Shown piece by piece: positions 42,978 to 51,253 of a DNA stretch of 64,000 bases. Each line of letters starts with the position of its first letter. The first letter of the stretch is position 1. Both the position numbers and the translations under genes were made by a program. Origin of the DNA: Methylobacterium sp. (GTDB lineage Bacteria > Pseudomonadota > Alphaproteobacteria > Rhizobiales > Beijerinckiaceae); contig PERO01000008.1 in the NCBI GenBank assembly GCA_002928875.1, positions 1-64,000 on the forward strand. Reading direction: 5' to 3'. The notes under the pieces were generated by a model. The model saw only the letters and a list, made by a program, of their open reading frames with translations. It did no database searches and had not been told where the DNA came from.

Positions 42978-44263
42978 CCGCCGTCGCCACCTCCCTGCTG
43001 GTCGTTCTGCTGGCCGTCGGCCTGCCGGTCGGCGTTGCGCTCGGCATTCTCGCGGTGATCCTCGGGAACCTCTACGCCTTCATTTCCCCCCTGCCCGCAC
43101 TCGGTGATGTCATGTGGGGGGCCTCGACCGATTTCCTGCTGACCGCCGTGCCGATGTTCATCCTCATGGGTGAGATCCTGCTGCGCTCCGGCGCGGCGAG
43201 CCGGATGTACGAGGCGGTCGACCCTTGGGTCAGTCGCATTCCGGGCGGGTTGATGCACACCAACATCGCCTCCTGCGCCCTCTTTGCCGCCACATCCGGT
43301 TCCTCGGTTGCAACAGCCGCCACGATCAGCACGCTCGCGGTGCCCAGCATGCGCCGATACGGCTACAACCCACCGCTTTTTCTCGGTTCGCTGGCGGCCG
43401 GCGGCACCCTCGGCATCCTCATCCCGCCTTCGATCAACATGATCATCTATGGCGTGCTGGCGGATGTCTCCGTGAGCGATCTGTACCTCGCCGGGGTCAT
43501 CCCCGGCCTTGCCATGGCGGGCTTGTTCTCGCTTGTCGTGCTCGCGCTGTGCCTCGCCCGGCCGGGTCTCGCCGGCGAACGGCGTGACCGGCAGCCGGCG
43601 AGCCTGCGCGGGCTTTCGGGGCTCCTGCCGATCCTCTTCCTGTTCGCGCTTGTTGTCGGGTCGATCTATGCCGGCCTCGCCACCCCCACCGAGGCCGCGG
43701 CCCTCGGGTTGATCGGCGCGCTGGTCATCGCGATGGGGCGCCGCCAACTGAGCTGGGCCCTGCTGCGTGGCGCTTTCGAGGGCACGGCCCGCACCACGGC
43801 CATGGTGATGTTCATCGTGCTCGCGGCCTATTTCCTGAATTTCGTGATGGTGAATATCGGGCTGACGACCGCGGTGACTGCCCTTGTCGCGGACCTGCAG
43901 GTGCCCCCGCTCGTGGTTCTGCTTGCGATCGTCGTGCTCTACCTCGTGCTCGGCTGCTTCATGGATACGCTCTCCATGATGATCGCCACAACGCCCATCG
44001 TGGTGCCCATCGTGGTGCAGGCGGGCTTCGATCCGCTCTGGTTCGGCATCGTTTTCGTCATTCTCATCGAGGCCGCGCTGATCACGCCTCCCGTCGGCAT
44101 GAACCTGTTCATCGTGCAATCCGTGCGCGGCGAGGGTGTCTTCCGGGATGTGGTGATCGGCAGCCTTCCGTTCCTGGCCATGATGCTCGTGATGATCGGG
44201 TTGCTCGTGATCTGGCCCGGGCTCGCCCTTTGGCTGCCTTCGCTCTGGAAGGGCAGCGCCTGA
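42974..44263 (+). CDS. TRAP transporter large permease, DctM (system 2)
   Basis: 429 residues with the DctM motifs SSVATAATISTLAVPSMRRYGY, LGILIPPSINMIIYGVLADVS, IYAGLATPTEAAALG and TPPVGMNLFIVQSV. It is a diverged paralog of the system 1 DctM, not a recent copy. With the preceding DctQ and the following DctP it forms a second complete TRAP transporter. Confidence 0.93.
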   Translation: MTAVATSLLVVLLAVGLPVGVALGILAVILGNLYAFISPLPALGDVMWGASTDFLLTAVPMFILMGEILLRSGAASRMYEAVDPWVSRIPGGLMHTNIASCALFAATSGSSVATAATISTLAVPSMRRYGYNPPLFLGSLAAGGTLGILIPPSINMIIYGVLADVSVSDLYLAGVIPGLAMAGLFSLVVLALCLARPGLAGERRDRQPASLRGLSGLLPILFLFALVVGSIYAGLATPTEAAALGLIGALVIAMGRRQLSWALLRGAFEGTARTTAMVMFIVLAAYFLNFVMVNIGLTTAVTALVADLQVPPLVVLLAIVVLYLVLGCFMDTLSMMIATTPIVVPIVVQAGFDPLWFGIVFVILIEAALITPPVGMNLFIVQSVRGEGVFRDVVIGSLPFLAMMLVMIGLLVIWPGLALWLPSLWKGSA

Positions 44264-44292
44264 TGTCTCCACAACCCGGAAAAGGATCCGCC

Positions 44293-45324
44293 ATGAAAAC
44301 CTTCATCCTGACTTTGGGGCTTCTGGGCCTCGCCGGTGGTGCAGCGGCCGAGACGCTGCCAAAGGCGAACATCACCGTCATCGGCAATCTCGGGATCACC
44401 ACCCAAAGCCGGCAGCTCGAGGCGCCCTTCTGGGCGAAACGTGTGCCGGAAGCCTCGGGCGGCGCCATCACCGCGAACTTCAAGCCGTGGAACGAGCTTG
44501 GCCTGAAGGGTCCCGAGCTCTTCCGCATCCTGGCGCGCGGACAGGCGACGCTCGCCCACGGCCAGCTCGGCCATCACGCCGGCGATGCCCCCATCAATGA
44601 TGGCAATGATCTCGCCGGCATGTCGCCGGATTGGGAAACCTTCCGGAAGGCGACAGAGGCCTTTCGACCGGTCCTGACCGCATTCTACGAGAAGAACCTC
44701 GGCCTGCGCCCGATCACGATGCAATCCTACCAGAGCCAGGTCCTCTATTGTCGGCCGGAACTCAAGGGCCTCGCCGACCTCAAGGGCAAGCGCGTGCGGA
44801 CTTCGGGCGCATCCCAGGGCGATTTCATCGCGCATTTCGGCGGCATCCCCGTCGATATGGCCTTTGGAGAGGTCCAGCAGGCGCTGAGCCAGGGCACGAT
44901 CGATTGCGCCATCACCGGGACATTGGGCGGGTACACCGCAAAATGGACCGGCGCGCGCTTCCTCTACACCCTGCCCATCAACTATGGCGCCAATGCCATC
45001 GTCGCGAACATCGCCGAATGGAACAGGCTCGACCCCAAGGTTCAGGGCTTCCTGTCACAGGAGTTGAAAACGCTCGAGGGCGAGATGTGGGCCCTGAACC
45101 GGAGCGAGGACGAGGTCGGCATCGCCTGCAACACCACCGGACCCTGCCCCCTGGGCGCCCCTGTCGGTATGAAGCGCGTGGATCCGAGCCCCGAAGACAT
45201 CGAACTGCGCCGCAAGGCCTTGCTCGAAACGGTTTTGCCGCGCTGGGGCCAGCGATGTGGAGCGGAATGCGTCCGCCTCTGGAACGATACGGTGGGCAAG
45301 GTCGTCAATCTCGAGGCCAGGTGA
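44293..45324 (+). CDS. TRAP transporter solute-binding protein, DctP family (system 2)
   Basis: 343 residues with a signal peptide (MKTFILTLGLLGLAGGAAAE). The DctP fold is evident from ELGLKGPELFRILARGQ, KGKRVRTSGASQG and the QQALSQGTIDCAITG segment. Its C-terminal part has four cysteines (GIACNTTGPCPLG and RCGAECVRL), unusual for DctP and suggesting disulfides. Gene order in the operon is P-Q-M-Q-M-P, so the two systems are end to end. Confidence 0.9.
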   Translation: MKTFILTLGLLGLAGGAAAETLPKANITVIGNLGITTQSRQLEAPFWAKRVPEASGGAITANFKPWNELGLKGPELFRILARGQATLAHGQLGHHAGDAPINDGNDLAGMSPDWETFRKATEAFRPVLTAFYEKNLGLRPITMQSYQSQVLYCRPELKGLADLKGKRVRTSGASQGDFIAHFGGIPVDMAFGEVQQALSQGTIDCAITGTLGGYTAKWTGARFLYTLPINYGANAIVANIAEWNRLDPKVQGFLSQELKTLEGEMWALNRSEDEVGIACNTTGPCPLGAPVGMKRVDPSPEDIELRRKALLETVLPRWGQRCGAECVRLWNDTVGKVVNLEAR

Positions 45325-45463
45325 TGCGACCGAGGATTTCCCGACCGGAACCACTCCCGGGCAGGCTTCCATTTCTGGTGTCACCCGAGAGCAGGTGCCG
45401 GTCTGGTGGTGGGATCGGCCGTCATGGGATGCATGACGGATCGGGTTGGCCAGCCACGGCCTG

Positions 45464-45517
45464 ACATGTGCAGATGCGTTCGCGGGCGTTCGTTTTCATG
45501 TGCTTGAAGCCAACAGA
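45464..45517 (+). repeat. Element left-end repeat, copy 3 (partial)
   Basis: ACATGTGCAGATGCGTTCGC to CTTGAAGCCAACAGA matches the last 60 bases of the repeats at 27605 and 33417, in the same orientation. It follows the last TRAP gene and may mark the right border of element 2 or the left end of a lost third element. Confidence 0.7.
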
Positions 45518-45537
45518 AGCGAGGGGCCGCGACGCCG

Positions 45538-46158
45538 TTACATCGGAGCGTGGCGCGCGATCAGGGTTGCCACCGCCTCGACCGCGACCCGCTCGGCATC
45601 CTCGTCCGTCACGATCAGGTCCTTCACGAGAAAGCGGGGCCAGAACACCATGTCGTTGATCATGCCGGCCAACTGACGGGCTGCCATGGCCGTATCCGGC
45701 ACGTGCAGATGGCCCACCTCGTGTTCGGCCGCGAGATAGGCCGTCACGCGGTCGAGCCAGGGCTTCTTGCCGCGCAAATAGAGTTCCTGCCCCAGTTCGG
45801 GCGCGCGCTCGACCTCGGCAATGATCATCCGGAAGAAGGGCACGATCAGCGGGCGGCGCAGGAACGCGGCATATTCCCGCGCGAGCTGGAGGAGGCCGGC
45901 CCGCGCATCGCCGATGGCCGGCGCAGGCAGATCCAGCGAGGCGCCCTCCGCCCAGATCTTCTCGGTGACAGCGCCGAAAAGCTGATCCTTCGTCTGGAAA
46001 TGCTTGTACAGCGTGGCCGAGGATATGCCGGCGCGTTTCGCGATGCGATCCAGCGAGGCGCGGCTGTAGCCATCCTCGGTGAACTGGACCAGAGCCGCCT
46101 CCAGAAGCGCCGCCCGCTTCTCGCGCGCGACCTGCGCCTGGTACTCCTCGAGCGTCAT
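45538..46158 (-). CDS. TetR family regulator 1
   Basis: 206 residues. The N-terminal HTH reads ALVQFTEDGYSRASLDRIAKRAGISSATLYKHFQTKDQLF; the C-terminal ligand domain is of the TetR_C_33/AefR-like type (PFFRMIIAEVERAPELGQELY). It is divergent from the beta-propeller gene, and two identical palindromes lie between them, so it probably controls both itself and that gene. ATG 46158 is chosen because the family N-terminus starts close to the HTH. Confidence 0.9.
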   Translation of the reverse strand: MTLEEYQAQVAREKRAALLEAALVQFTEDGYSRASLDRIAKRAGISSATLYKHFQTKDQLFGAVTEKIWAEGASLDLPAPAIGDARAGLLQLAREYAAFLRRPLIVPFFRMIIAEVERAPELGQELYLRGKKPWLDRVTAYLAAEHEVGHLHVPDTAMAARQLAGMINDMVFWPRFLVKDLIVTDEDAERVAVEAVATLIARHAPM

Positions 46159-46217
46159 CACAAACCCCTGCCTGCCAACCGCCCCGCGACGGGAATTCCT
46201 GCGCCCGACACAAAGCG

Positions 46218-46229
46218 AGGCGATCGCCT
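46218..46229. promoter_or_regulatory. TetR operator, site 1
   Basis: Perfect palindrome AGGCGATCGCCT, 60 bases upstream of the TetR gene start. An identical site lies at 46286-46297. Confidence 0.65.
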
Positions 46230-46285
46230 TACTAAAAAAGATCTCCCTCCCCCTTGTCCAGAAAAAACCGGCGATCCACATGGCA

Positions 46286-46297
46286 AGGCGATCGCCT
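46286..46297. promoter_or_regulatory. TetR operator, site 2
   Basis: Perfect palindrome AGGCGATCGCCT, 32 bases before the beta-propeller gene. With site 1 it covers both sides of the divergent intergenic region, 68 bases centre to centre. Confidence 0.65.
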
Positions 46298-46328
46298 CAT
46301 CAAAGGCGGTCCCAAGGAGATTGAACCC

Positions 46329-47672
46329 ATGAAACCTCGCTTCGCCCATGCCGCTTTCGCCCTTCTGGCGAGTGCCCTTCTGCCAGCCTCCACCCTTTCG
46401 CAGAGCCGCGACGCCGCTGCCCCGCTCGATTTCAAGGGGCGTTACATCGTCTCGGTCTCGGATGCCGACATGGTGTCGTCGGCCTATGTCAACGGCCAGC
46501 TCGGCCCGCGGGAGGGCCGCGACGCGCTCTCGGTGATTCCGCTGGCGGGTGATCCGCGCAACTGGCGCGCGGCCGAAACCTTCGTCAGCAATTCCGTCGC
46601 CGGTCCACCGGCCGCGATCGACATCACGCCGGACGGGCGCTTCGCCTTCGTGGTCGAGACTTTCACCCCTCGCCCGGACAATGATGCGCCCCACACCTTT
46701 GCCGACCTGCGGATCGGGAACAAACTGACGGTCGTCGATCTGTCGAACCCGGCCGCGCCGCGCGTGGCCAGTGTCGTCGAGGTGCCGGCCCGGCCGGATG
46801 CAGTCCGGGTGAATGCCCGAGGCGATCTCGTGGCGGTGACCTTCAACCCGGAGCGGGGCGCGGGCACGCGCACCCCGCTCGGGCTTTTCCGCTTCGCCAA
46901 TGGCACGCTGAGCCCGATCGCGACACCCGGCATACCGGGCTGGGATCTCGAGCGCGGCCGCCTCATCGATCTCGACTGGCACCCCACCGAGAACATTGTC
47001 GCGATGATCGACGAGCTTCAGAACACGGTCCGGTTCGCCCGCATCACCGACGAACTGGCGGTTGTCCCCTTCGGCAATGTCGTGGATATCGAGCGCGCGC
47101 CCTACCGCGTTGAATTCACGCCGAACGGCGAACATGTGGTGATCAACGCGCTCTATTGGGGCCCGGACATTGCCGGTCGCTGGATCGAGGCGCCGAAAGG
47201 CTCGGTCCTCACGGTCCGGATGAATGCGGAGACCCGCAATGGCCAGCCGCGCCATGCCTTCGTGAGCCGAATCGAAACGGGCGTCTCGCCGGAAGGCCTC
47301 GCCGTGTCGCCGGACGGTCGCTGGGTCGCCACCACCAATCTCGAGCGGAGCTACCTGCCCTATGACGACGCCCGCATCACCTGGTTCAGCTCCATCACGC
47401 TCGCCCGCCTCGACCAGCGCACGGGCCAGCTGACGCGTGTCGGCACCTTCAACTATGACGGCATTCTCCCGGAGGCGGCGGTGTTCGACAATTCGGGCAA
47501 CTTCCTCGCGGTGGCCACCTATGATCACTTCGATGATCGCCGGCGTGGTGGCTCCATCGATTTCTGGCGGATCCAGGCGGATCCGCTCGATCAATCCAAC
47601 GTGCAGCTGATCAAGACCGATCGCTCGATCCCCGTGGCGCGCGGTGCCCACTCGATGGTGATCGCGCGCTGA
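46329..47672 (+). CDS. Secreted beta-propeller protein (YVTN/lactonase-like)
   Basis: 447 residues with a signal peptide (MKPRFAHAAFALLASALL, cleavage near residue 25). Repeated blade-like motifs such as AIDITPDGRFAFVVET, KLTVVDLSNPAAPRVASVVEVPARPDAVRVN, EFTPNGEHVVINAL and GLAVSPDGRWVATTNL indicate a seven-bladed YVTN-type propeller. Related proteins are 6-phosphogluconolactonase-like or surface-layer type; the substrate is unknown. Controlled, by inference, by the divergent TetR protein. Confidence 0.82.
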   Translation: MKPRFAHAAFALLASALLPASTLSQSRDAAAPLDFKGRYIVSVSDADMVSSAYVNGQLGPREGRDALSVIPLAGDPRNWRAAETFVSNSVAGPPAAIDITPDGRFAFVVETFTPRPDNDAPHTFADLRIGNKLTVVDLSNPAAPRVASVVEVPARPDAVRVNARGDLVAVTFNPERGAGTRTPLGLFRFANGTLSPIATPGIPGWDLERGRLIDLDWHPTENIVAMIDELQNTVRFARITDELAVVPFGNVVDIERAPYRVEFTPNGEHVVINALYWGPDIAGRWIEAPKGSVLTVRMNAETRNGQPRHAFVSRIETGVSPEGLAVSPDGRWVATTNLERSYLPYDDARITWFSSITLARLDQRTGQLTRVGTFNYDGILPEAAVFDNSGNFLAVATYDHFDDRRRGGSIDFWRIQADPLDQSNVQLIKTDRSIPVARGAHSMVIAR

Positions 47673-47829
47673 TCCAGACCCCGCTAAGCGTCGATCAGTC
47701 AGAGCCAGGGCGGCGTCCATCGCGGCAAGCGATCGGGCGCCGCATCGGTTCAGCCTCCGGGTCAGCGCGGTATCGGTCGAGGCGTCGAATTGTGCTAACT
47801 CGCCACTCGGCAATCGAAGGAGTGCAACA

Positions 47830-48060
47830 GTGAACGAGCCAACCGTTTCCGAGGTGATCACCCGCATCTATGCATCGCTCGAGGCGAACAATGCCGATAT
47901 CGACCTGCATATTGCGACCCTCAAGGCAGCGCTGAAACGGGAGGGCATGACAGAGGCCGTGTTCGACCCGACCAGGCTGGTGCAGAACAACCGTTCGGGC
48001 CGCAAGCTGATGCAGGCTTATTTTCGGCAGCGCGGCGTGAGCGTGACGTTTTCAGCCTAA
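47830..48060 (+). CDS. Small conserved hypothetical protein
   Basis: 76 residues, start GTG with AAGGAG at 47817-47822. Predicted helical, with a C-terminal segment RLVQNNRSGRKLMQAYFRQRGVSVTF that is basic and could bind nucleic acid. I recognise similar short proteins in other alphaproteobacteria but know no function. Confidence 0.65.
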   Translation: MNEPTVSEVITRIYASLEANNADIDLHIATLKAALKREGMTEAVFDPTRLVQNNRSGRKLMQAYFRQRGVSVTFSA

Positions 48061-48243
48061 CAGAGCCGGCCGGTTGCGGGGCTGGAGCGCACGTCCGATT
48101 CCCGGCCTTGGCCTTTGTGACGCCAACGCCCGCATGGGGCACGCAGACCGGAACTCGCCCCGACTCACTGGTCTTGAGCGCGATAACGGCCAACCGGCAG
48201 CTCTGTGATCGCTCAGCTCAAAAAACCGCTTCAATATATTGAT

Positions 48244-48257
48244 AGTGAGCACTCACT
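48244..48257. promoter_or_regulatory. Putative TetR operator for the exporter operon
   Basis: Palindrome AGTGAG-CA-CTCACT immediately upstream of the TetR 2 start, within an AT-rich promoter region. TGAGTG-type inverted repeats are typical for AcrR-like regulators, so autorepression of the operon is likely. Confidence 0.6.
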
Positions 48258-48273
48258 GATATATATGGGGCGC

Positions 48274-48891
48274 ATGAGTGATCCTGTCCGCCCCCGTCCC
48301 GGCCGCCCCGTTGACCATTCCGCCCGCGCTGCTAGGCGCCAGCAGATCATGGAAGGCGCCCGTAGCTGTTTTCACCAGCATGGCTTCCACGCCGCAGGAA
48401 CGGCAGAGATCGCGGCTGCGGCAAAGGTCAGCGTGGCCAACCTCTACCAGTATTTTGCAAGCAAGGACGAATTGATCATCGCGATCGCCGAGGAGGACCT
48501 GCGCTCCGACCTCGCGCTGATCGCGATGATCAAATCTGCGGGCTCCATCGAAGACGCCATGGAACTCGCCGTCGACGCCATCACCCAGGAGGCAAGGGAT
48601 CCCTCCGTATCCCGCTTGCGTCTGGAGGTCTCGACCGAGGCGACACGCAACCCCGGCGTGGCCCATGTCGTGCTTCGTGCCGAGCAGATGCAACGCGCGG
48701 CGCTGGTGGACTGGATCCGGCAAAGCCAGGCGCGTGGCGAAATCTCCGCCGATCTCGACCCGGAAACGTCCGCTTTCGCGCTGCTCTGTCTGATCGATGG
48801 CGCTTTTGCCCGCGTCGCGACGGGTGTCCTGGCGCCGGAATCCGCAGCCCGGGAACTCATGCGCGCCATCCGTGCCATGTTTCGCATCTGA
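48274..48891 (+). CDS. TetR family regulator 2
   Basis: 205 residues with HTH (EGARSCFHQHGFHAAGTAEIAAAAKVSVANLYQYFASKDELI) and a C-terminal TetR_C domain. It is the first gene of an operon with the MFS-DevB fusion, DevC and DevA, 37 bases upstream of the fusion, and presumably represses it through the adjacent palindrome. ATG 48265 (MGRMSD) is an alternative start. Confidence 0.9.
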   Translation: MSDPVRPRPGRPVDHSARAARRQQIMEGARSCFHQHGFHAAGTAEIAAAAKVSVANLYQYFASKDELIIAIAEEDLRSDLALIAMIKSAGSIEDAMELAVDAITQEARDPSVSRLRLEVSTEATRNPGVAHVVLRAEQMQRAALVDWIRQSQARGEISADLDPETSAFALLCLIDGAFARVATGVLAPESAARELMRAIRAMFRI

Positions 48892-48928
48892 GCGATGACC
48901 CCATCTCCGACAAAGGGCTGTTTTCACT

Positions 48929-51253
48929 ATGAGTAAGTCTTCGCTTATCAAAAAGAAATCCGCGTTCTGGGCCTCGGTTGCCACAGGCGCCGGCTCGACC
49001 GTCGTGAGCGGCATCCTCACCATGGCGGTGACATGGTCGCTTCTTTCGGGCGGCGTGAGTGCGGCCTATGCGGGCATCGCGGCGGCTTGCCTCGCATTGC
49101 CGGTCTCGATCGGCATGTTTGTGGGCGGCGGGTTGGTCGACCGCCTCGGAGCGAGGCCGGTTCTGTTGATCTCGAACCTGCTGACGCTGGGCGCTGCCCT
49201 GGCGGCCATGTCGCTGGTCATGACGCGGCCGGACGCGCTTGTCGCCATTGTGGCCTTGCTGGCGTTTTCGAACGGGCTCGGCGCGCCCGGCGTGGTCGCC
49301 CAGGATGCGCGCTTGCCGCAGCTTGCGAGGCTCTCGGGCCTGAGGCTCGAACGGGCAAACGGCCTGCGCGACCTCGCGAACCAGATCGGCATGATGAGTG
49401 GTCCCGCGCTGGGTGTGCTGGCTGTCGAGTTCACGGGCCTGGCGGGCGCGCTGGTCATGGCCGTCGCTCTGCTGGCCATCATCGCCATCGTGGATGCCCT
49501 GTTCTTCCCCCGTTTCCGTGAAGGCCGGCAAGGGGTGGCGAGGTCAGCAGCGGCAGCCCATCCGGTGAGGCGGATCCTGGGGGACCGTACACTGAGCGCG
49601 GTGGTCCTTCTCGCCTTGCCGCTCGTGGCGATTTTCACGTCACTCGACGAGATTCTCGCGCCAACCCTCGCCCTTTCGGCCGGTCTGGGCGGCATGGCGC
49701 TGACGGTTTTCCTGACACTGACCGGCCTTGCGGCCTTCACCTCGGCGGCGAGCTTTGCCAAGGCCGGCCACAGGATCGCGAAGCGAAAGCTCGTGATCGG
49801 CGGCGTTGCTCTCTCTGCCCTTGGCTTCATCGCCCTCGCCGCCATTCCCTCGCGCGAGGCCTTTTTCATCGCACCGGTGCTGATCGGCTGCGGCATCGGC
49901 CCGTTATGGCCCGTGCTGCTGACCGCAATCCAGTCCCGCGTGCCGCGTGCCGAGCTTGGCGGCGTGATCGGCGCGCTTTCCGGCGTGGCGCTGCTGGCTC
50001 AGCCGGCCTCCTCCCTGGTGACCGGGCCGGCGGTGGCGCATTTCGGGGCCGGGGCCATCGCGTGGGTGATCGCGGGAATTGCCGGCGGCCTTGCCTTGCT
50101 CGCGCCCTTCCTCGGTGGCCTGCGCGAACTCGATTCCCCATCGGCAAAGGACACCATGTCGGCCGATATGGCCAGCGACCGGCTCAGGTTGATCGCGAGC
50201 GCGCTCCTGGCCGCCGGTGCTCTCTGGATCGCGTATCAGCCGATGTCCGGCAGCAAGGTTCGGCAGGCGGACACTTCCGTCATCGCAACCGCGCATGCGG
50301 CCCAGCCGGTCATGGATATCGGCGCGCTCGGTCGGATTGAGCCGGCATCGCGCATCCTCCGGGTCAGCGCGCCGCTCGGCACCGAGCCGCCGCGCATCGA
50401 ACGGATCCATGTGCGTGCGGGAGACACCGTCGTGGCCGGGCAGATCATCGCCGTCATGGCCGATCATGCCATTCGGGCTGCGGCTGTCGCGAGCGCGGAA
50501 GCGCAGGTCAGGGTCGCGGAGGCGGAACTCGCGCGCATCAGGGCCGGTGCGCGACCATCGGAGCTTGCTGCACAACGGGCGCGGATCGATGCCTTGCTGG
50601 CGCAAGTCCGGCTGGCCCGCACGACGCTCGACCGGCGCGTGGCGCTCATGCGGTCTGACGCTGCGTCTGCGGCGCAGCTTGACGATGCAAACGCCACGCT
50701 CTCGCGCCTTTCGGCTGAACTCGCAGCCGCCGAAGCGGTCTACGAGACTTTGGCGCATGTCCGGGCCGAGGATATCACCGTGTCCGAGGCGGCACTCGGC
50801 CGGGCGCGCGCCGACCTTGCGCAAAAGCGCGCGGAATTTGAACTGAGCCAGATCCGCGCGCCCATCGACGGCACGGTTCTGGCGGTCAATGCCCGCGAGG
50901 GCGAGAAGGCGGGAGCGGATGGTTTGCTCTCGCTCGCGGACCTCCGCGCCATGGACGTTGTCGCCGAGATCTACGAGAGTGACGCATCCCGTCTCCGGAT
51001 CGGTCTTCCGGCGGAGGTGCATCTGCCCGGCATCGCAGTGCCGCTCCCGGCTGATGTCCGCGAGATTGGCTGGCTTGTGCGCCGCAACGATGCGATCGGC
51101 ACAGATCCTGTGGCCCGGATCGATGCACGCGTCATCGAGGTGCGCCTGCGCCTCGCACCGGAGGCGAGCGATCGCGTCACGCGGCTTTCCAACATGCAGG
51201 TTTCGGTGCGCATCCGTGCCGAAAGGCTACCCGCCATGCCGGAACCGCGATGA
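48929..51253 (+). CDS. MFS permease fused to DevB/HlyD-type adaptor
   Basis: 774 residues in one uninterrupted frame. Residues 1 to about 400 form an MFS permease with 10-12 helices (GGGLVDRLGARPVL, then AALAAMS loop after helix 2). A short linker leads to a single helix at about 418-434 and then a periplasmic adaptor with a lipoyl half (IERIHVRAGDTVVAGQIIAVM), a long alpha-hairpin coiled coil (AEAQVRVAEAELARIRAG to RAEDITVSEAALGRARADLAQK) and the second half ending in IRAPIDGTVLAVNAREGEKAG. Adaptor and following genes resemble DevBCA. An internal ATG at 50156 (Met410) has AAAGG five bases upstream, so a free DevB could also be made. The stop overlaps the devC start (ATGA). Confidence 0.85.
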   Translation: MSKSSLIKKKSAFWASVATGAGSTVVSGILTMAVTWSLLSGGVSAAYAGIAAACLALPVSIGMFVGGGLVDRLGARPVLLISNLLTLGAALAAMSLVMTRPDALVAIVALLAFSNGLGAPGVVAQDARLPQLARLSGLRLERANGLRDLANQIGMMSGPALGVLAVEFTGLAGALVMAVALLAIIAIVDALFFPRFREGRQGVARSAAAAHPVRRILGDRTLSAVVLLALPLVAIFTSLDEILAPTLALSAGLGGMALTVFLTLTGLAAFTSAASFAKAGHRIAKRKLVIGGVALSALGFIALAAIPSREAFFIAPVLIGCGIGPLWPVLLTAIQSRVPRAELGGVIGALSGVALLAQPASSLVTGPAVAHFGAGAIAWVIAGIAGGLALLAPFLGGLRELDSPSAKDTMSADMASDRLRLIASALLAAGALWIAYQPMSGSKVRQADTSVIATAHAAQPVMDIGALGRIEPASRILRVSAPLGTEPPRIERIHVRAGDTVVAGQIIAVMADHAIRAAAVASAEAQVRVAEAELARIRAGARPSELAAQRARIDALLAQVRLARTTLDRRVALMRSDAASAAQLDDANATLSRLSAELAAAEAVYETLAHVRAEDITVSEAALGRARADLAQKRAEFELSQIRAPIDGTVLAVNAREGEKAGADGLLSLADLRAMDVVAEIYESDASRLRIGLPAEVHLPGIAVPLPADVREIGWLVRRNDAIGTDPVARIDARVIEVRLRLAPEASDRVTRLSNMQVSVRIRAERLPAMPEPR

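Noticed and set aside
46218-46297. GCGATCGC as a cyanobacterial-type HIP1 repeat
   Set aside because: Only two copies are present, each within a longer perfect palindrome flanking divergent TetR-controlled genes, so an operator is the better reading.
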